From: Alphaproteobacteria bacterium
GTDB lineage: Bacteria; Pseudomonadota; Alphaproteobacteria; JAEULC01
Length of the DNA: 13,214 nt
Direction of reading: 5' to 3'
NCBI GenBank assembly: GCA_020851015.1
Contig: JADZDN010000194.1
Span: forward strand, 1 to 13,214
In this document: positions 1 to 6,603 of the stretch, in pieces
Numbering within the stretch: the stretch's first letter is position 1
Layout: every line of letters begins with the position of its first letter
The notes under the pieces: model-generated
Told to the model about the DNA's origin: nothing
Database searches by the model: none
What the model saw: the letters and a program-made list of their open reading frames with translations, nothing else
Translations under genes and position numbers: made by a program

Positions 1-458
1 TCGAGCCCGGCCTGGCCGTGATCTATTTCTCGAACATGTTCAACAAGCTGAACGAGATCGGCAAGCTCGGCAAAGGCAAGCCGGGCGAGCCGATCAAGCT
101 GCTCGACCACAAGACCAACGACGGCAATGTCCTGACCTCGGACAAGTCGATGGGCGTCGGCGCCAAGATCACGGGCCTGATCAAGTTCGACCAGGCCGGC
201 ACCTATGTGTTTCACGTGAACTCGAACGACGGCGTGCGCGTGACCATCGCCGGCATCAAGATGCACGAGAACGACGGCGTGCACGCCGACGAGCTGTCGG
301 AGCCGATCCCCTTCGTGGTCGACCAGGCCGGCTGGTACGAATTGGCGGTCGACTACTTCCAGAAGAAGGGCACTTCCGCGCTGCAGCTCTTCTGGACCCC
401 GCCGGGCGGTTCGCAGGCGCCGGTGCCGGCCTCCCAGTTCGCGCATTTCAAGGGCTAG
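1..458 (+). CDS. PA14-domain protein, C-terminal part (5' end outside window)
   Basis: The reading frame is open to the left edge (first full codon at 3) and ends at TAG 456-458. A GTG at 18 could be read as a start, but codons before it (E-P-G-L-A) continue the domain, so this is a partial gene. The roughly 150 visible residues look like one PA14 domain at the protein's C terminus. It opens with a GLAVIYFS strand, has a central GTYVFHVNSNDGVRVTI block (the 'F.l.sdDGvrv.idg' signature) and closes with GWYELAVDYFQ and SALQLFWTPPG. PA14 domains are beta-barrel modules, often carbohydrate-binding, in secreted or surface proteins. The missing N-terminal part would decide whether this is an enzyme or an adhesin. 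Domain call is secure; overall function is unknown. Confidence 0.85.
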   Translation, partial: EPGLAVIYFSNMFNKLNEIGKLGKGKPGEPIKLLDHKTNDGNVLTSDKSMGVGAKITGLIKFDQAGTYVFHVNSNDGVRVTIAGIKMHENDGVHADELSEPIPFVVDQAGWYELAVDYFQKKGTSALQLFWTPPGGSQAPVPASQFAHFKG

Positions 459-511
459 GCTCGCGGCCGGGACCGGGGTAGTCTTCCAGCGGCGATTGCA
501 GGGGGCGCGCC

Positions 512-838
512 ATGTGGAAAGTGATCCTGGTCCTGATGGCCATCACCTCGGCCGATCAGCGCGTGATCGTCCAGCAGCCGCTGGGCGAGCGCAGCTTCGC
601 CGCCAAGGCCGAGTGCGACGCCTTCGTCGACAACTGGCAGAAGCAGGCCAAGCAGCCCGAGCTGCTGCGCCTGGCCGAGGCGCGGGCGCCGGCCCATCGC
701 GGCAACATCAAATGGGTCAACCTGATCGACGCGGGCTGCGCCGACCCGGCCTGGAGCGGCGCCTTTCCCGTCCTGAAGGACGGCGAGGGCTTCCCGCCCG
801 CCCCGGCCCACGGCGAGGCGAAGAAGCCGGCGCATTGA
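512..838 (+). CDS. Small protein of unknown function with two cysteines
   Basis: ATG at 512 follows a purine-rich AGGGGG about 8-12 bases upstream, a plausible ribosome binding site. The 108-aa product has a short hydrophobic N terminus (MWKVILVLMAITSADQ) that could be a weak signal peptide or anchor, cysteines at 35 and 76 that could pair if exported, and a proline/lysine-rich tail (about 94-108). I recognise no family. It lies 53 bp after the PA14 gene on the same strand and converges on the OsmC gene with only 3 bp between the two stop codons. GC-rich third positions agree with a real gene. Several overlapping frames are also open here, as expected at this GC; this one is preferred for its ribosome site and hydrophobic start. 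Confidence 0.65.
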   Translation: MWKVILVLMAITSADQRVIVQQPLGERSFAAKAECDAFVDNWQKQAKQPELLRLAEARAPAHRGNIKWVNLIDAGCADPAWSGAFPVLKDGEGFPPAPAHGEAKKPAH

Positions 839-841
839 GGC

Positions 842-1312
842 CTATGCCGCGGTCGCAACGACCGCTTCGTTCCTGACCGGAAAATTGACCGAGTTCGCGA
901 TGAAGCATTCGCCGTGCGCCTTTTCGTGCAGGCGTTTGGCGAGGTCGAGGTTGGCGCCGGCGGCGATCGTCACGCGCGGGTGCAGCACCACCTCGGTGAA
1001 GCGGATCTTGCCGTCTTTCATGTCCATCGTGCCGGTCGCCTCGTCGATATAGGAGAGCACCGGCAGCTTCGCCCGCGCGCACAGCGCCAGGTAGGACAGC
1101 ATGTGGCAGGACGACAGCGACACGACCAGCAGGTCCTCGGGATTGGGCAGGGCGGGATCGCCGCGGAAGGTCGGGTCGGCCGAGCCGTGGAAGCTGGTCT
1201 TGCCAGGAAGGTCGACCCGGTATTCGCGCGAGTAGGTCTGGTGGCTCGTGGTGGCGCCGGCGGACGCGCCGATCCATTCGAGGGTTGCCTTGTAGTGATG
1301 CGCATGGGCCAT
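842..1312 (-). CDS. OsmC/Ohr-family peroxiredoxin-like protein
   Basis: This is a 156-aa protein of the OsmC/Ohr superfamily, thiol-dependent cytoplasmic peroxidases that reduce organic hydroperoxides. The fold signature is visible: an N-terminal beta part (HHYKATLEW, about 6-14), NPEDLLVVSLSSCHMLSYL (57-75) with the peroxidatic cysteine C69 at the start of the central helix, and HGECFIANSV (133-142) with the second reactive cysteine C136. C78 is an extra cysteine. The length is normal for the family. The DPTFRGDPALPNPED stretch resembles the OsmC-like branch more than Ohr. Start ATG 1312-1310 has AAGGG 8 bases upstream. It follows the SPOR lipoprotein gene with a 17-bp gap, so the two are probably cotranscribed. 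Whether it acts on lipid peroxides here is inferred from the family. Confidence 0.9.
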   Translation of the reverse strand: MAHAHHYKATLEWIGASAGATTSHQTYSREYRVDLPGKTSFHGSADPTFRGDPALPNPEDLLVVSLSSCHMLSYLALCARAKLPVLSYIDEATGTMDMKDGKIRFTEVVLHPRVTIAAGANLDLAKRLHEKAHGECFIANSVNFPVRNEAVVATAA

Positions 1313-1329
1313 CGGCGTCGCCCTTCAAC

Positions 1330-1989
1330 CTAGCGTCCCAGCGGTTGAACGTAGCAGAAGCCGCCGCGGGCCAGCACCTCGATGCACAGCGAGCGCGCCT
1401 CCTGCTCGGAGTTGAACGGGCCGGCCATCACGCGCACGAATTTGCCTTTCGGCCCCAGGTCGACCTCGCGCAGCAGCGGGCCGGGCACGGTGTTCAGCAG
1501 GTCGATATAGCGGGCCTTGTACCGTTCCCAGGCCCCGGACGCATTGGCGAGGCTGCGGAAGGCGCCGAGCTGGGCGCCGTAGCGCCCGGCCGTCGGCGTG
1601 GGCGCTTGCGGACGCGGCGACGGCGCCACGGCGACCGGCGGCAACGCGGCCGATGGTACCGCGGCCGGCGGAACGGTCGCAACGGGTGGCGTCAGCGGCG
1701 CTTGCGAGACCGCCGGGGGCAGGGGCGCGATCGGCAGGGACGGCGGCAGGGACGGCGGCAGGGACGGCGGCTGGGCGGCTGTGGGCGGGGGCGGGGCAGG
1801 GGGAAGCTGGGGCGGCGGGCCGGGCTCGGTTGCGGGGGCCGCAGGGGTCGGTTTTGGCGGCTCCTCGCAACCGCAGCCGGGCAGCAGGCCGCATCCCGCC
1901 AGGAGGGCGAGCAGCGCGCCGCACAGGCCCGAACGGACCCATGGAGACAAGGTCGAGAACGCCCCGAATTTTCCAGCCGGCAACCACAC
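1330..1989 (-). CDS. Proline-rich SPOR-domain lipoprotein
   Basis: This is a 219-aa exported protein in three parts. The N terminus is basic then hydrophobic and ends in a lipobox, L30-A31-G32-C33, predicting lipidation at C33; C39 and C41 follow closely. Residues about 44-136 are a low-complexity Pro/Ala linker including an exact SLPP repeat. Residues about 137-219 match a SPOR domain (RYGAQLGAFRS..., FVRVMAGPFNSEQEARSLC, FCYVQP), which binds denuded glycan strands in septal peptidoglycan. The architecture (anchor, long flexible linker, SPOR) suits an envelope protein that spans part of the periplasm. The GTG start at 1989 has only a weak upstream site; TTG at codon 14 is an alternative but would shorten the signal peptide. 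Likely first gene of a two-gene unit with the OsmC gene. Confidence 0.82.
   Translation of the reverse strand: MWLPAGKFGAFSTLSPWVRSGLCGALLALLAGCGLLPGCGCEEPPKPTPAAPATEPGPPPQLPPAPPPPTAAQPPSLPPSLPPSLPIAPLPPAVSQAPLTPPVATVPPAAVPSAALPPVAVAPSPRPQAPTPTAGRYGAQLGAFRSLANASGAWERYKARYIDLLNTVPGPLLREVDLGPKGKFVRVMAGPFNSEQEARSLCIEVLARGGFCYVQPLGR
1733..1768 (+). repeat. 12-bp tandem repeat, three exact copies
   Basis: The unit GGCAGGGACGGC occurs three times head to tail (1733-1744, 1745-1756, 1757-1768) inside the SPOR lipoprotein gene. On the coding (minus) strand each unit encodes the period-four SLPP/PSLP motif in the proline-rich linker. The unit length is a multiple of three, so copy-number change would alter linker length without shifting the frame. 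Confidence 0.9.
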
Positions 1990-2040
1990 CCCCGTGCGCC
2001 GGCCGGCGCCGAGGATCGACGCCGTTATGCCTTGGATCGC

Positions 2041-2069
2041 AAAATATGGTGGATGCCGGCGGCCGGCAA
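2041..2069 (-). promoter_or_regulatory. Possible sigma70-type promoter upstream of the SPOR lipoprotein gene
   Basis: On the minus strand a TTGCCG (2069-2064) and a TATTTT (2046-2041) are separated by exactly 17 bases, about 50 bp upstream of the GTG start at 1989. The surrounding 117-bp gap is visibly richer in A/T than the flanking genes (AAAATATGG, GAAATATTGCG). Each hexamer matches the consensus only partly, so this is a candidate. It would drive the SPOR and OsmC genes separately from the upstream 80-aa gene. Confidence 0.35.
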
Positions 2070-2106
2070 CGCGAAATATTGCGAATCAGTGCCGTGGAGG
2101 CGGAAT

Positions 2107-2349
2107 TTAGACCAGGATGTTTACGGTAGACCCTCGCGGCGGCACGCCGCCGGGGTTCTGGATGGCGGCCTGCTGGGTCGCCTGGGCGATCATCGCCGCG
2201 ACGGCCTGTTCCGCCTGGGCCTGCTGCTTGATCGCCAGGTTCTGGACGATGGTTTGGCGCTGGACGGCCAGCGTGCCAAGCCCCGGCCCCGAGGGGGCCT
2301 GGGCGGCGGCGGCCGGCAGGAAGCTTGAGAGAATAGAGCCGATGGTCAA
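2107..2349 (-). CDS. Small Ala/Gln-rich protein of unknown function (TTG start)
   Basis: This 80-aa protein starts at TTG 2349-2347, supported by a GGAG (2360-2357) seven bases upstream on the same strand. It begins MTIGSILSSFLPAAAAQAP, has a Gln/Ala-rich middle likely to form one amphipathic helix (about 28-63, QRQTIVQNLAIKQQAQAEQ...), and ends in GGVPPRGSTVNILV. The N terminus is too polar at its beginning for a clear signal peptide. I recognise no function. The overall look (short, helical, closing in a STVN-type tail) is faintly reminiscent of YjfB-like putative motility proteins, but I would not transfer that name. It is divergent from the cyclophilin operon and 117 bp upstream of the SPOR gene. 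Confidence 0.62.
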   Translation of the reverse strand: MTIGSILSSFLPAAAAQAPSGPGLGTLAVQRQTIVQNLAIKQQAQAEQAVAAMIAQATQQAAIQNPGGVPPRGSTVNILV

Positions 2350-2356
2350 ACGGTTT

Positions 2357-2360
2357 CTCC
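2357..2360 (-). promoter_or_regulatory. Ribosome binding site that decides the TTG start at 2349
   Basis: GGAG on the minus strand sits seven bases before TTG 2349-2347. No ATG or GTG in the same frame has comparable support, so the TTG start is preferred. Confidence 0.6.
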
Positions 2361-2369
2361 GTCAGTCTG

Positions 2370-2392
2370 GGCCCGGACTTTATACCCGGGCC
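2370..2392. promoter_or_regulatory. Inverted repeat with TATAAA in its loop, in the divergent intergenic region
   Basis: GGCCCGG (2370-2376) and CCGGGCC (2386-2392) are a perfect 7-bp inverted repeat around a 9-nt A/T-rich loop. The loop reads TATAAA on the minus strand (2384-2379), which could be a -10 element for the 80-aa gene. I see no convincing -35 in front of it. The site is placed to act as an operator or attenuator between the divergent 80-aa and cyclophilin genes; that role is inferred. Confidence 0.35.
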
Positions 2393-2498
2393 GCGCGGTT
2401 GCGCCAGCGGGTGAGGGGCGATAGGGTGCGCCCCGCGGCGACTGGCGGTGCCCGGCGCCAACAATGTCCCTAAAACTTTAAGAAAAGGTAGCCAAGCC

Positions 2499-3053
2499 GT
2501 GAAACACGCGCGATTCACGTCCGTCCTGGCCGCAGCCGCGATGGCTGCCTCGATTTCCGGCGCGGCCAATGCTGCCGATCCCGAGAACACCCTGTTCATG
2601 GACCTCGAGTATGGCCGGGTGGTGATCGAGCTGCGTCCCGACCTGGCGCCTGGGCATGTCGCCCGCATCAAGGAACTGGTGCGCCAGAAGTTCTATGACG
2701 GCACGCCGTTCCATCGCGTGATTCCCGGTTTCATGGCCCAGGGTGGCGATCCCCAGGGCACGGGCATGGGCGGTTCGGGCAAGAAGCTGAAGGCCGAGTT
2801 CTCGAAGGAGAAGCACGTGCGCGGCACCGCCTCGATGGCGCGCGCCAACGATCCGGACAGCGGCGACAGCCAGTTCTTCATCTGCTTCGCGCCGGCGCCG
2901 TTCCTCGACGGCAAGTACACGATCTGGGGCCAGGTCACGCAGGGCATGGAGTTCGTCGACAAGATCAAGAAGGGCTCGGAATCGAACAACGGCGCGGTCA
3001 GCAGCCCGGACAAGATCAAGCAGATGCGCGTCGCGGCCGACGTGAAGGGCTGA
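2499..3053 (+). CDS. Exported cyclophilin-type peptidyl-prolyl cis-trans isomerase (first copy)
   Basis: This 184-aa PPIase should catalyse prolyl bond isomerisation in the periplasm. I use GTG 2499 as start because AAGG lies about 10 bases upstream and the product then opens with a standard Sec signal (MKHARFTSVLAAAAMAASIS...) with predicted cleavage after A-N-A at residue 25. An in-frame GTG at 2448 would put a polar 17-residue extension before the signal. Cyclophilin hallmarks: FHRVIPGFMAQGGDP (R73, F78, Q81 equal to the R/F/Q of human CypA's active site), SQFF (F116/F117) and FLDGKYTIWG. In the last, Tyr130 sits where CypA has His126 and Phe125 where it has Trp121, a pattern of small bacterial cyclophilins as I recall. 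It heads a three-gene plus-strand unit; the next gene, 14 bp away, is its paralogue. Confidence 0.93.
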   Translation: MKHARFTSVLAAAAMAASISGAANAADPENTLFMDLEYGRVVIELRPDLAPGHVARIKELVRQKFYDGTPFHRVIPGFMAQGGDPQGTGMGGSGKKLKAEFSKEKHVRGTASMARANDPDSGDSQFFICFAPAPFLDGKYTIWGQVTQGMEFVDKIKKGSESNNGAVSSPDKIKQMRVAADVKG

Positions 3054-3067
3054 GCCCGGTCTACGCC

Positions 3068-3664
3068 ATGCGCAATGGGTTCGGCTTGTTGGGCGCCGTC
3101 TGGCGCGCCGTCTGGGCGGCGGCGCTGCTGCTGTCGGCGGTCGTGGCGGTGCAGGCGGAGGAGAAAGTGCCGCCCACCGATCCCGCGAACACGGTCTACA
3201 TGGACATCCTGTATGGCCGGGTGGTGATCGAACTGCGGCCTGACCTGGCGCCGAAGAACGTGGAGCGATTCAAGGAACTGGTGCGGCAGAAATTCTACGA
3301 TGGCCTCACCTTCCATCGCGTGCTGGCGGGGTTCATGGCCCAGGCCGGGGATCCCAAAGGCGACGGGTCGGGCGGCACCGGCCAGAATCTGCCCGCCGAG
3401 TTCTCCAAGGAGAAGCACGTGCGCGGAACGGTCTCGATGGCGCGCAAGGCCAACGATCCCAATAGCGCCGATTCGCAGTTCTTCATCGTGATCCGGGAGT
3501 CGAACGATCTGGACGGCAAATACACGATCATCGGCCGGGTCGTCGCCGGCATGGACCATGTCGATCGCATCAAGAAGGGCACCAAGGCGCTCGATGGCCG
3601 CGTGGTCGCCAATCCCGACAAGATCCTGCAGATGCGGATGGCCGCGGACGTGAAGCCGAAGTAG
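3068..3664 (+). CDS. Exported cyclophilin-type peptidyl-prolyl cis-trans isomerase (second copy)
   Basis: This 198-aa PPIase is a tandem paralogue of the preceding gene. Long blocks are shared, such as YGRVVIELRPDLAP, ELVRQKFYDG and AEFSKEKHVRGT. Its signal peptide is different and longer, with predicted cleavage after V-Q-A at residue 30. Catalytic positions are kept: R84, F89, Q92 and the SQFF pair (F138/F139). The loop before LDGKYTIIG lacks the aromatic residue at the CypA Trp121 position (Asp here), and Tyr162 replaces His126. ATG 3068 lacks a strong ribosome site nearby, which suggests translational coupling to the upstream gene 14 bp away. The divergent signal sequence and substrate loop suggest two chaperones with different clients rather than a very recent duplication; that is inference. 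Confidence 0.93.
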   Translation: MRNGFGLLGAVWRAVWAAALLLSAVVAVQAEEKVPPTDPANTVYMDILYGRVVIELRPDLAPKNVERFKELVRQKFYDGLTFHRVLAGFMAQAGDPKGDGSGGTGQNLPAEFSKEKHVRGTVSMARKANDPNSADSQFFIVIRESNDLDGKYTIIGRVVAGMDHVDRIKKGTKALDGRVVANPDKILQMRMAADVKPK

Positions 3665-3688
3665 GCTTTCCCGCCGGAGCGCCCTTCG

Positions 3689-4024
3689 ATGCCCTTTGCC
3701 AAGCGCGATAGCAGCGGCCGTATCGTCGCCCTGACTGCCGCGGCCGAGCCCGGCAGCGACGAGCCGATCGGCGCCGACCATCCCGATGTGATCGCGTTTC
3801 TCGGCGGCGGCGCTCCGGCATCCAGCCGGCTGGCGGCGCTGGACACCACCATGGCCCGCGTGACCGAGGACCTGATCGACGTCCTGGTCACGCGCGGCGT
3901 GCTGATGTTCACCGACCTGCCGGCCAGCGCGCAGCGCAAGCTCTTGGAGCGCCAGCGCCTGCGCGAGCGGCGCGACGCCGCGCCGGGCCCGTTCCTCGCG
4001 CCGGAAAGCGACGAGCTGATCTGA
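3689..4024 (+). CDS. Conserved 111-aa protein ('tryptophan synthase beta-like' type), function unknown
   Basis: It starts MPFAKRDSSGRIVALT and carries a compact helical core, ARVTEDLIDVLVTRGVLMF plus TDLPASAQRKLLERQRLR (about 56-92). I recall similar short proteins in Rhodospirillales and relatives that databases label 'tryptophan synthase subunit beta-like'. The product is far too short for TrpB and has no PLP-lysine motif, so that name should not be taken as function. GGAG (3676-3679) nine bases before ATG 3689 supports the start. It follows the second cyclophilin gene by 24 bp and is probably cotranscribed. It is cytoplasmic by composition, with no signal or membrane segment. A regulatory or structural role is possible, but nothing visible shows it. 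Confidence 0.8.
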   Translation: MPFAKRDSSGRIVALTAAAEPGSDEPIGADHPDVIAFLGGGAPASSRLAALDTTMARVTEDLIDVLVTRGVLMFTDLPASAQRKLLERQRLRERRDAAPGPFLAPESDELI

Positions 4025-4044
4025 ATCCCAGGGCCGGAAAACGA

Positions 4045-4090
4045 CCGAGGCGGGGCGAACCTTAGGGCTCGTCCCGCCTCGGCACTGTTT
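4045..4090 (+). terminator. Strong hairpin, probable terminator of the cyclophilin operon
   Basis: CCGAGGCGGG (4045-4054) pairs perfectly with CCCGCCTCGG (4073-4082). With one G-U wobble the stem extends to 14 pairs (4045-4058 with 4069-4082) around a 10-nt loop. It lies 20 bp after the stop at 4024. The downstream tract is only CACTGTTTG, so the T-run is weak; on the opposite strand the hairpin is followed by TCGTTTTCC, so it may work in both directions. Confidence 0.6.
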
Positions 4091-4134
4091 GCCCGCGCCT
4101 TTGCCACCGTGCGAGATCGGGGGGCAACGCTAAA

Positions 4135-4153
4135 CGCCTGAAGGGGACAGGCG
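4135..4153. repeat. Short inverted repeat in the intergenic region
   Basis: CGCCTG (4135-4140) and CAGGCG (4148-4153) flank a 7-nt AAGGGGA loop. It is a small hairpin with no T-tract; role unknown. Confidence 0.3.
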
Positions 4154-4286
4154 CCGGCGGCAACCGCGGACCGGGGGGCCGGGGAGGGGGGCACCGGCCT
4201 CACATCGCCGAGACTAGCGCCCCGCCGCTAACACAGGGTTAATTTCAACAGGAAAAATTACACTGGCGATTGAAACAGTCGCAGAG

Positions 4287-4314
4287 TCGGCATGTATGAT
4301 TGCCGAGCCTTTTA
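4287..4314 (+). terminator. Possible second terminator, small hairpin with T-run
   Basis: TCGGCA (4287-4292) and TGCCGA (4301-4306) form a 6-bp stem with an 8-nt loop, followed by GCCTTTTATT. This fits a weak rho-independent terminator for plus-strand transcription just before the convergent transferase gene's 3' end. Confidence 0.4.
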
Positions 4315-4346
4315 TTGAATTTGTTGGTACCGCTGCTTCGGAACAG

Positions 4347-6443
4347 CTAGTGCGGATCGATCAGCATCGTGCTCCACCGTATCGTGAAAAGGCTGAGCGC
4401 GTCGATTGCCTGATTTGCCATCGCGTAGTCGGGTTCGTCCGAGCGGACCAAGTTGCTTGAGAGGAACCGGAGCTCCTTGTTGCGGTACACCGAGCCCGTC
4501 ACGTTGCTTCGCATGAAGTAAAGCCCGTCACGATAGAACCCGTCTGCCCCTAGAATTCCGCCGGCCATGAAGTAGATCGTGCGATGCTTCGCGCTCGTTT
4601 CCCAGATCGGCAGGCCCTGCTCCATTTGCCGTCCTTTGGTCTCGCCGAGCAGGTCGAGGACGGTGGGAGTCACGTCGATATGCGAGGTGACATGATCCAA
4701 CCTGACGGTCGACGGCGCAGCGCGAGGCGCGAACACGACAAGCGGCACATGGAATGAATATTCGTCCACCATCCCCTGCGGGAACGACGGATCTTCGGTC
4801 CGGTTGCGAATGCCATGGTCGGCGGTTACGACAATCACCGTGTTGTCCAGCCAACTCTCGGACTTCAACAGCTCGACGATCTCGCCGAGCCAAGCGTCCT
4901 GTACCGCCATGATGGCGCGGCCGCGCGCTGCGTAGTCATCGCCATGATTGGCGATATCCCGCCAGGGCGCGTGACCCAATTGGGGCATGAAGACGGTGAC
5001 GAAGCGCTGCCCGTCCTTCTTGAGACGGCGGATGTCAGCCTTCATCGCTTCCAATGCATCGAAGTCGCGCAGCAGCTTCTCCTCGACGACCTTCTCGTCC
5101 TTGAATATGCCCAATCGTGACGACGGATCGAGTTTCTTGGTCAGGACGTCGCGATCGGCAGGCAAGGCGGCGATCAGGCTCTTGGTGCGTTCGACCGCCC
5201 TTGCGCTTGGCGGCGTCGCGTTCGAGAAGAACTGCTTCTGCGCGCCGAGCGCTTCGAACATCGCATCGTCCAGCTTCAGCTCGGGAAGAAACGGCGCGTA
5301 GACCGCTGTCTTGTAGCCTGCATCCGAAAGCGTGCGCAGGGCGCCGGTGGCGACCGCGTGGGGATGGTTCCGAAGGGAGTGGCGGAATGTCTCCCACGGA
5401 TACACCCCGGTGAAAAGCGACAGCAGCGCAGCCGTCGTGAAAGGATAGGTCGAGTGGTGCTTCAGTCCGACGAATGCATGCTCCATAAGACCGCGCAGGG
5501 CTGGAAAGTCCTCGAGGTCGCCTTCCAGCGGAAGGGCTCGATAGGGGCCGGTCTCAAAGATGAAATAAATCACGTCGCTGCCCCGCTGCTTGCCTTGGTA
5601 GCGGGGGTCGGCCACCGGGGCTGGCGTGCCCGTCGTCTCTCGAAAATACCGCTGCACCTCGCTCTGGGACATGCTCTTCAGGGGACCGCCGTCCTGCTGG
5701 GCATCCAGCATCGAATGGGCGATCAAGGCGGCATAGCTTCGGTGCTGCGGCAGGGAACCGATGGCGGCCGAGGCTCCAACGGCCCAGCACAAACCCGAGA
5801 CGAGGCCAAGGGCCGCGATCGAAAAGGGCAGCAGCCGGCGCGAGAGAAACTCGGCCCCGCGCCAACGAGCGAACAATAAAGGAGCCGTCATGAAGGCAAG
5901 CGAGGCGAGGCCGACGGCGGTCGCCTTGTAAGCCGCCCTGGCCGAGATGTAGTCGCCCGCCGCCTCATCGTTCTTCCCGCCCCACCGGATCGCATCGACC
6001 ACCAGATTCAAGCTCAGAAAGCGGCCAATGTTCGCGTAGGCGAGCATGTTGAAGAAAATAACCAGGGTCGCGGCGACGGATAGCAGCAGCACACATGCAA
6101 GCGCCATGGCGGCGCGCGCGGGGGTGCGGAATCGAACAAACCAAAACAGCAAAAAGAATGAGGCCGGCACCACTAGAAAATGCAGCAGTATGTCGGCGCG
6201 GAACAGCGCGAGCCATTCTAGCCAGGTTACGTCAAACTGGCTTTCGCGGCCGAGAACGCGGGAAATAATGAGGACGGAAGCTGGCCCTACCGACAGATAC
6301 TGGAGTTTGGCGTAGACCGACAGCATACCGACCGGCAGCCATGCAAGCGCGGCCGCGCCCGCATAGACGCCTCGGTATCCGTCATGCACAAGATGTGCGC
6401 GTCCCGTCGGGCGGGTAAAGTTTCGCAGAGCTTCGAATGACAC
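4347..6443 (-). CDS. Membrane-anchored sulfatase/alkaline-phosphatase-superfamily transferase (LtaS/OpgB-like)
   Basis: This 698-aa protein has an N-terminal membrane part with five to six hydrophobic segments (about 28-50, 53-62, 83-103, 109-134, 173-193, 205-230) and a periplasmic sulfatase-like domain (about 288-640). Metal and catalytic residues of the LtaS class are in place: E297 in VIYFIFETG, a Thr nucleophile candidate in STYPFTTAALLSLFTG (T336/T337), H491 in QLGHAPW, D542-H543 in VVTADHG, and H565 in FHVPLVVFAP. Relatives transfer phosphoglycerol (LtaS, OpgB) or phosphoethanolamine from phospholipids onto glycans or lipids outside the membrane; the substrate here is unknown. The GTG start has no strong ribosome site. 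GC is clearly lower than in neighbouring genes (28 of 60 bases in 6001-6060), which suggests a different origin. It is divergent from a diacylglycerol-kinase-family gene, a functionally fitting neighbour. Confidence 0.88.
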   Translation of the reverse strand: MSFEALRNFTRPTGRAHLVHDGYRGVYAGAAALAWLPVGMLSVYAKLQYLSVGPASVLIISRVLGRESQFDVTWLEWLALFRADILLHFLVVPASFFLLFWFVRFRTPARAAMALACVLLLSVAATLVIFFNMLAYANIGRFLSLNLVVDAIRWGGKNDEAAGDYISARAAYKATAVGLASLAFMTAPLLFARWRGAEFLSRRLLPFSIAALGLVSGLCWAVGASAAIGSLPQHRSYAALIAHSMLDAQQDGGPLKSMSQSEVQRYFRETTGTPAPVADPRYQGKQRGSDVIYFIFETGPYRALPLEGDLEDFPALRGLMEHAFVGLKHHSTYPFTTAALLSLFTGVYPWETFRHSLRNHPHAVATGALRTLSDAGYKTAVYAPFLPELKLDDAMFEALGAQKQFFSNATPPSARAVERTKSLIAALPADRDVLTKKLDPSSRLGIFKDEKVVEEKLLRDFDALEAMKADIRRLKKDGQRFVTVFMPQLGHAPWRDIANHGDDYAARGRAIMAVQDAWLGEIVELLKSESWLDNTVIVVTADHGIRNRTEDPSFPQGMVDEYSFHVPLVVFAPRAAPSTVRLDHVTSHIDVTPTVLDLLGETKGRQMEQGLPIWETSAKHRTIYFMAGGILGADGFYRDGLYFMRSNVTGSVYRNKELRFLSSNLVRSDEPDYAMANQAIDALSLFTIRWSTMLIDPH

Positions 6444-6603
6444 TTTGAATCCATGTGCGCGACAAGAATGGCCCTCATAGTAAGATCATTGTCATAAATG
6501 TGCAGTCAAGGCTTCGTGTGCTGGATTCTCTGCGTCAGGCCGCTTCAAGCGAAGCTGCGGCGAGCTGGCTCCGCGCTCGGGCTTTCAAAGGCTGCACGGC
6601 ACG
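6444..6603. promoter_or_regulatory. Divergent intergenic region, presumed promoters for transferase and lipid kinase
   Basis: This 160-bp gap separates two genes transcribed away from each other, so both promoters should lie here. It contains A/T-rich DNA (AAGATCATTGTCATAAATG, 6482-6500). On the minus strand TTGACT (6509-6504) is a good -35 match, but no good -10 follows at 16-18 bases (TACTAT occurs at 21). On the plus strand TTGTCA (6489-6494) also lacks a matching -10. I can place the region but not the exact promoters. Confidence 0.4.

Larger units (their letters stand above)
4025..4346. other. Gene-free intergenic region (322 bp) between convergent genes
   Basis: No convincing coding frame is present. 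The left half is GC-rich with terminator-like hairpins. From about 4225 the DNA becomes A/T-rich (GGTTAATTTCAACAGG, TTTTATTGAATTTG), marking the edge of the lower-GC block that continues through the transferase gene. Both flanking genes end here, so promoters are not expected unless a small RNA is made. Confidence 0.6.

Noticed and set aside
2448..2498. Upstream GTG start for the first cyclophilin
   Set aside because: It would add a polar 17-residue stretch before a textbook signal peptide; GTG 2499 has a better ribosome site.
1325..2671. Minus-strand open frame of 448 codons over the SPOR and 80-aa genes
   Set aside because: Its translation is low-complexity Arg/Pro/Ala and contradicts the SPOR and lipobox evidence in the overlapping frame.
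2693..3781. Minus-strand open frame of 362 codons across both cyclophilin genes
   Set aside because: It is an antisense shadow; its two similar halves only mirror the duplicated cyclophilin genes.
3689..4024. Tryptophan synthase beta subunit
   Set aside because: The protein is only 111 aa and has no PLP-binding motif; the label is a known-looking annotation carry-over.
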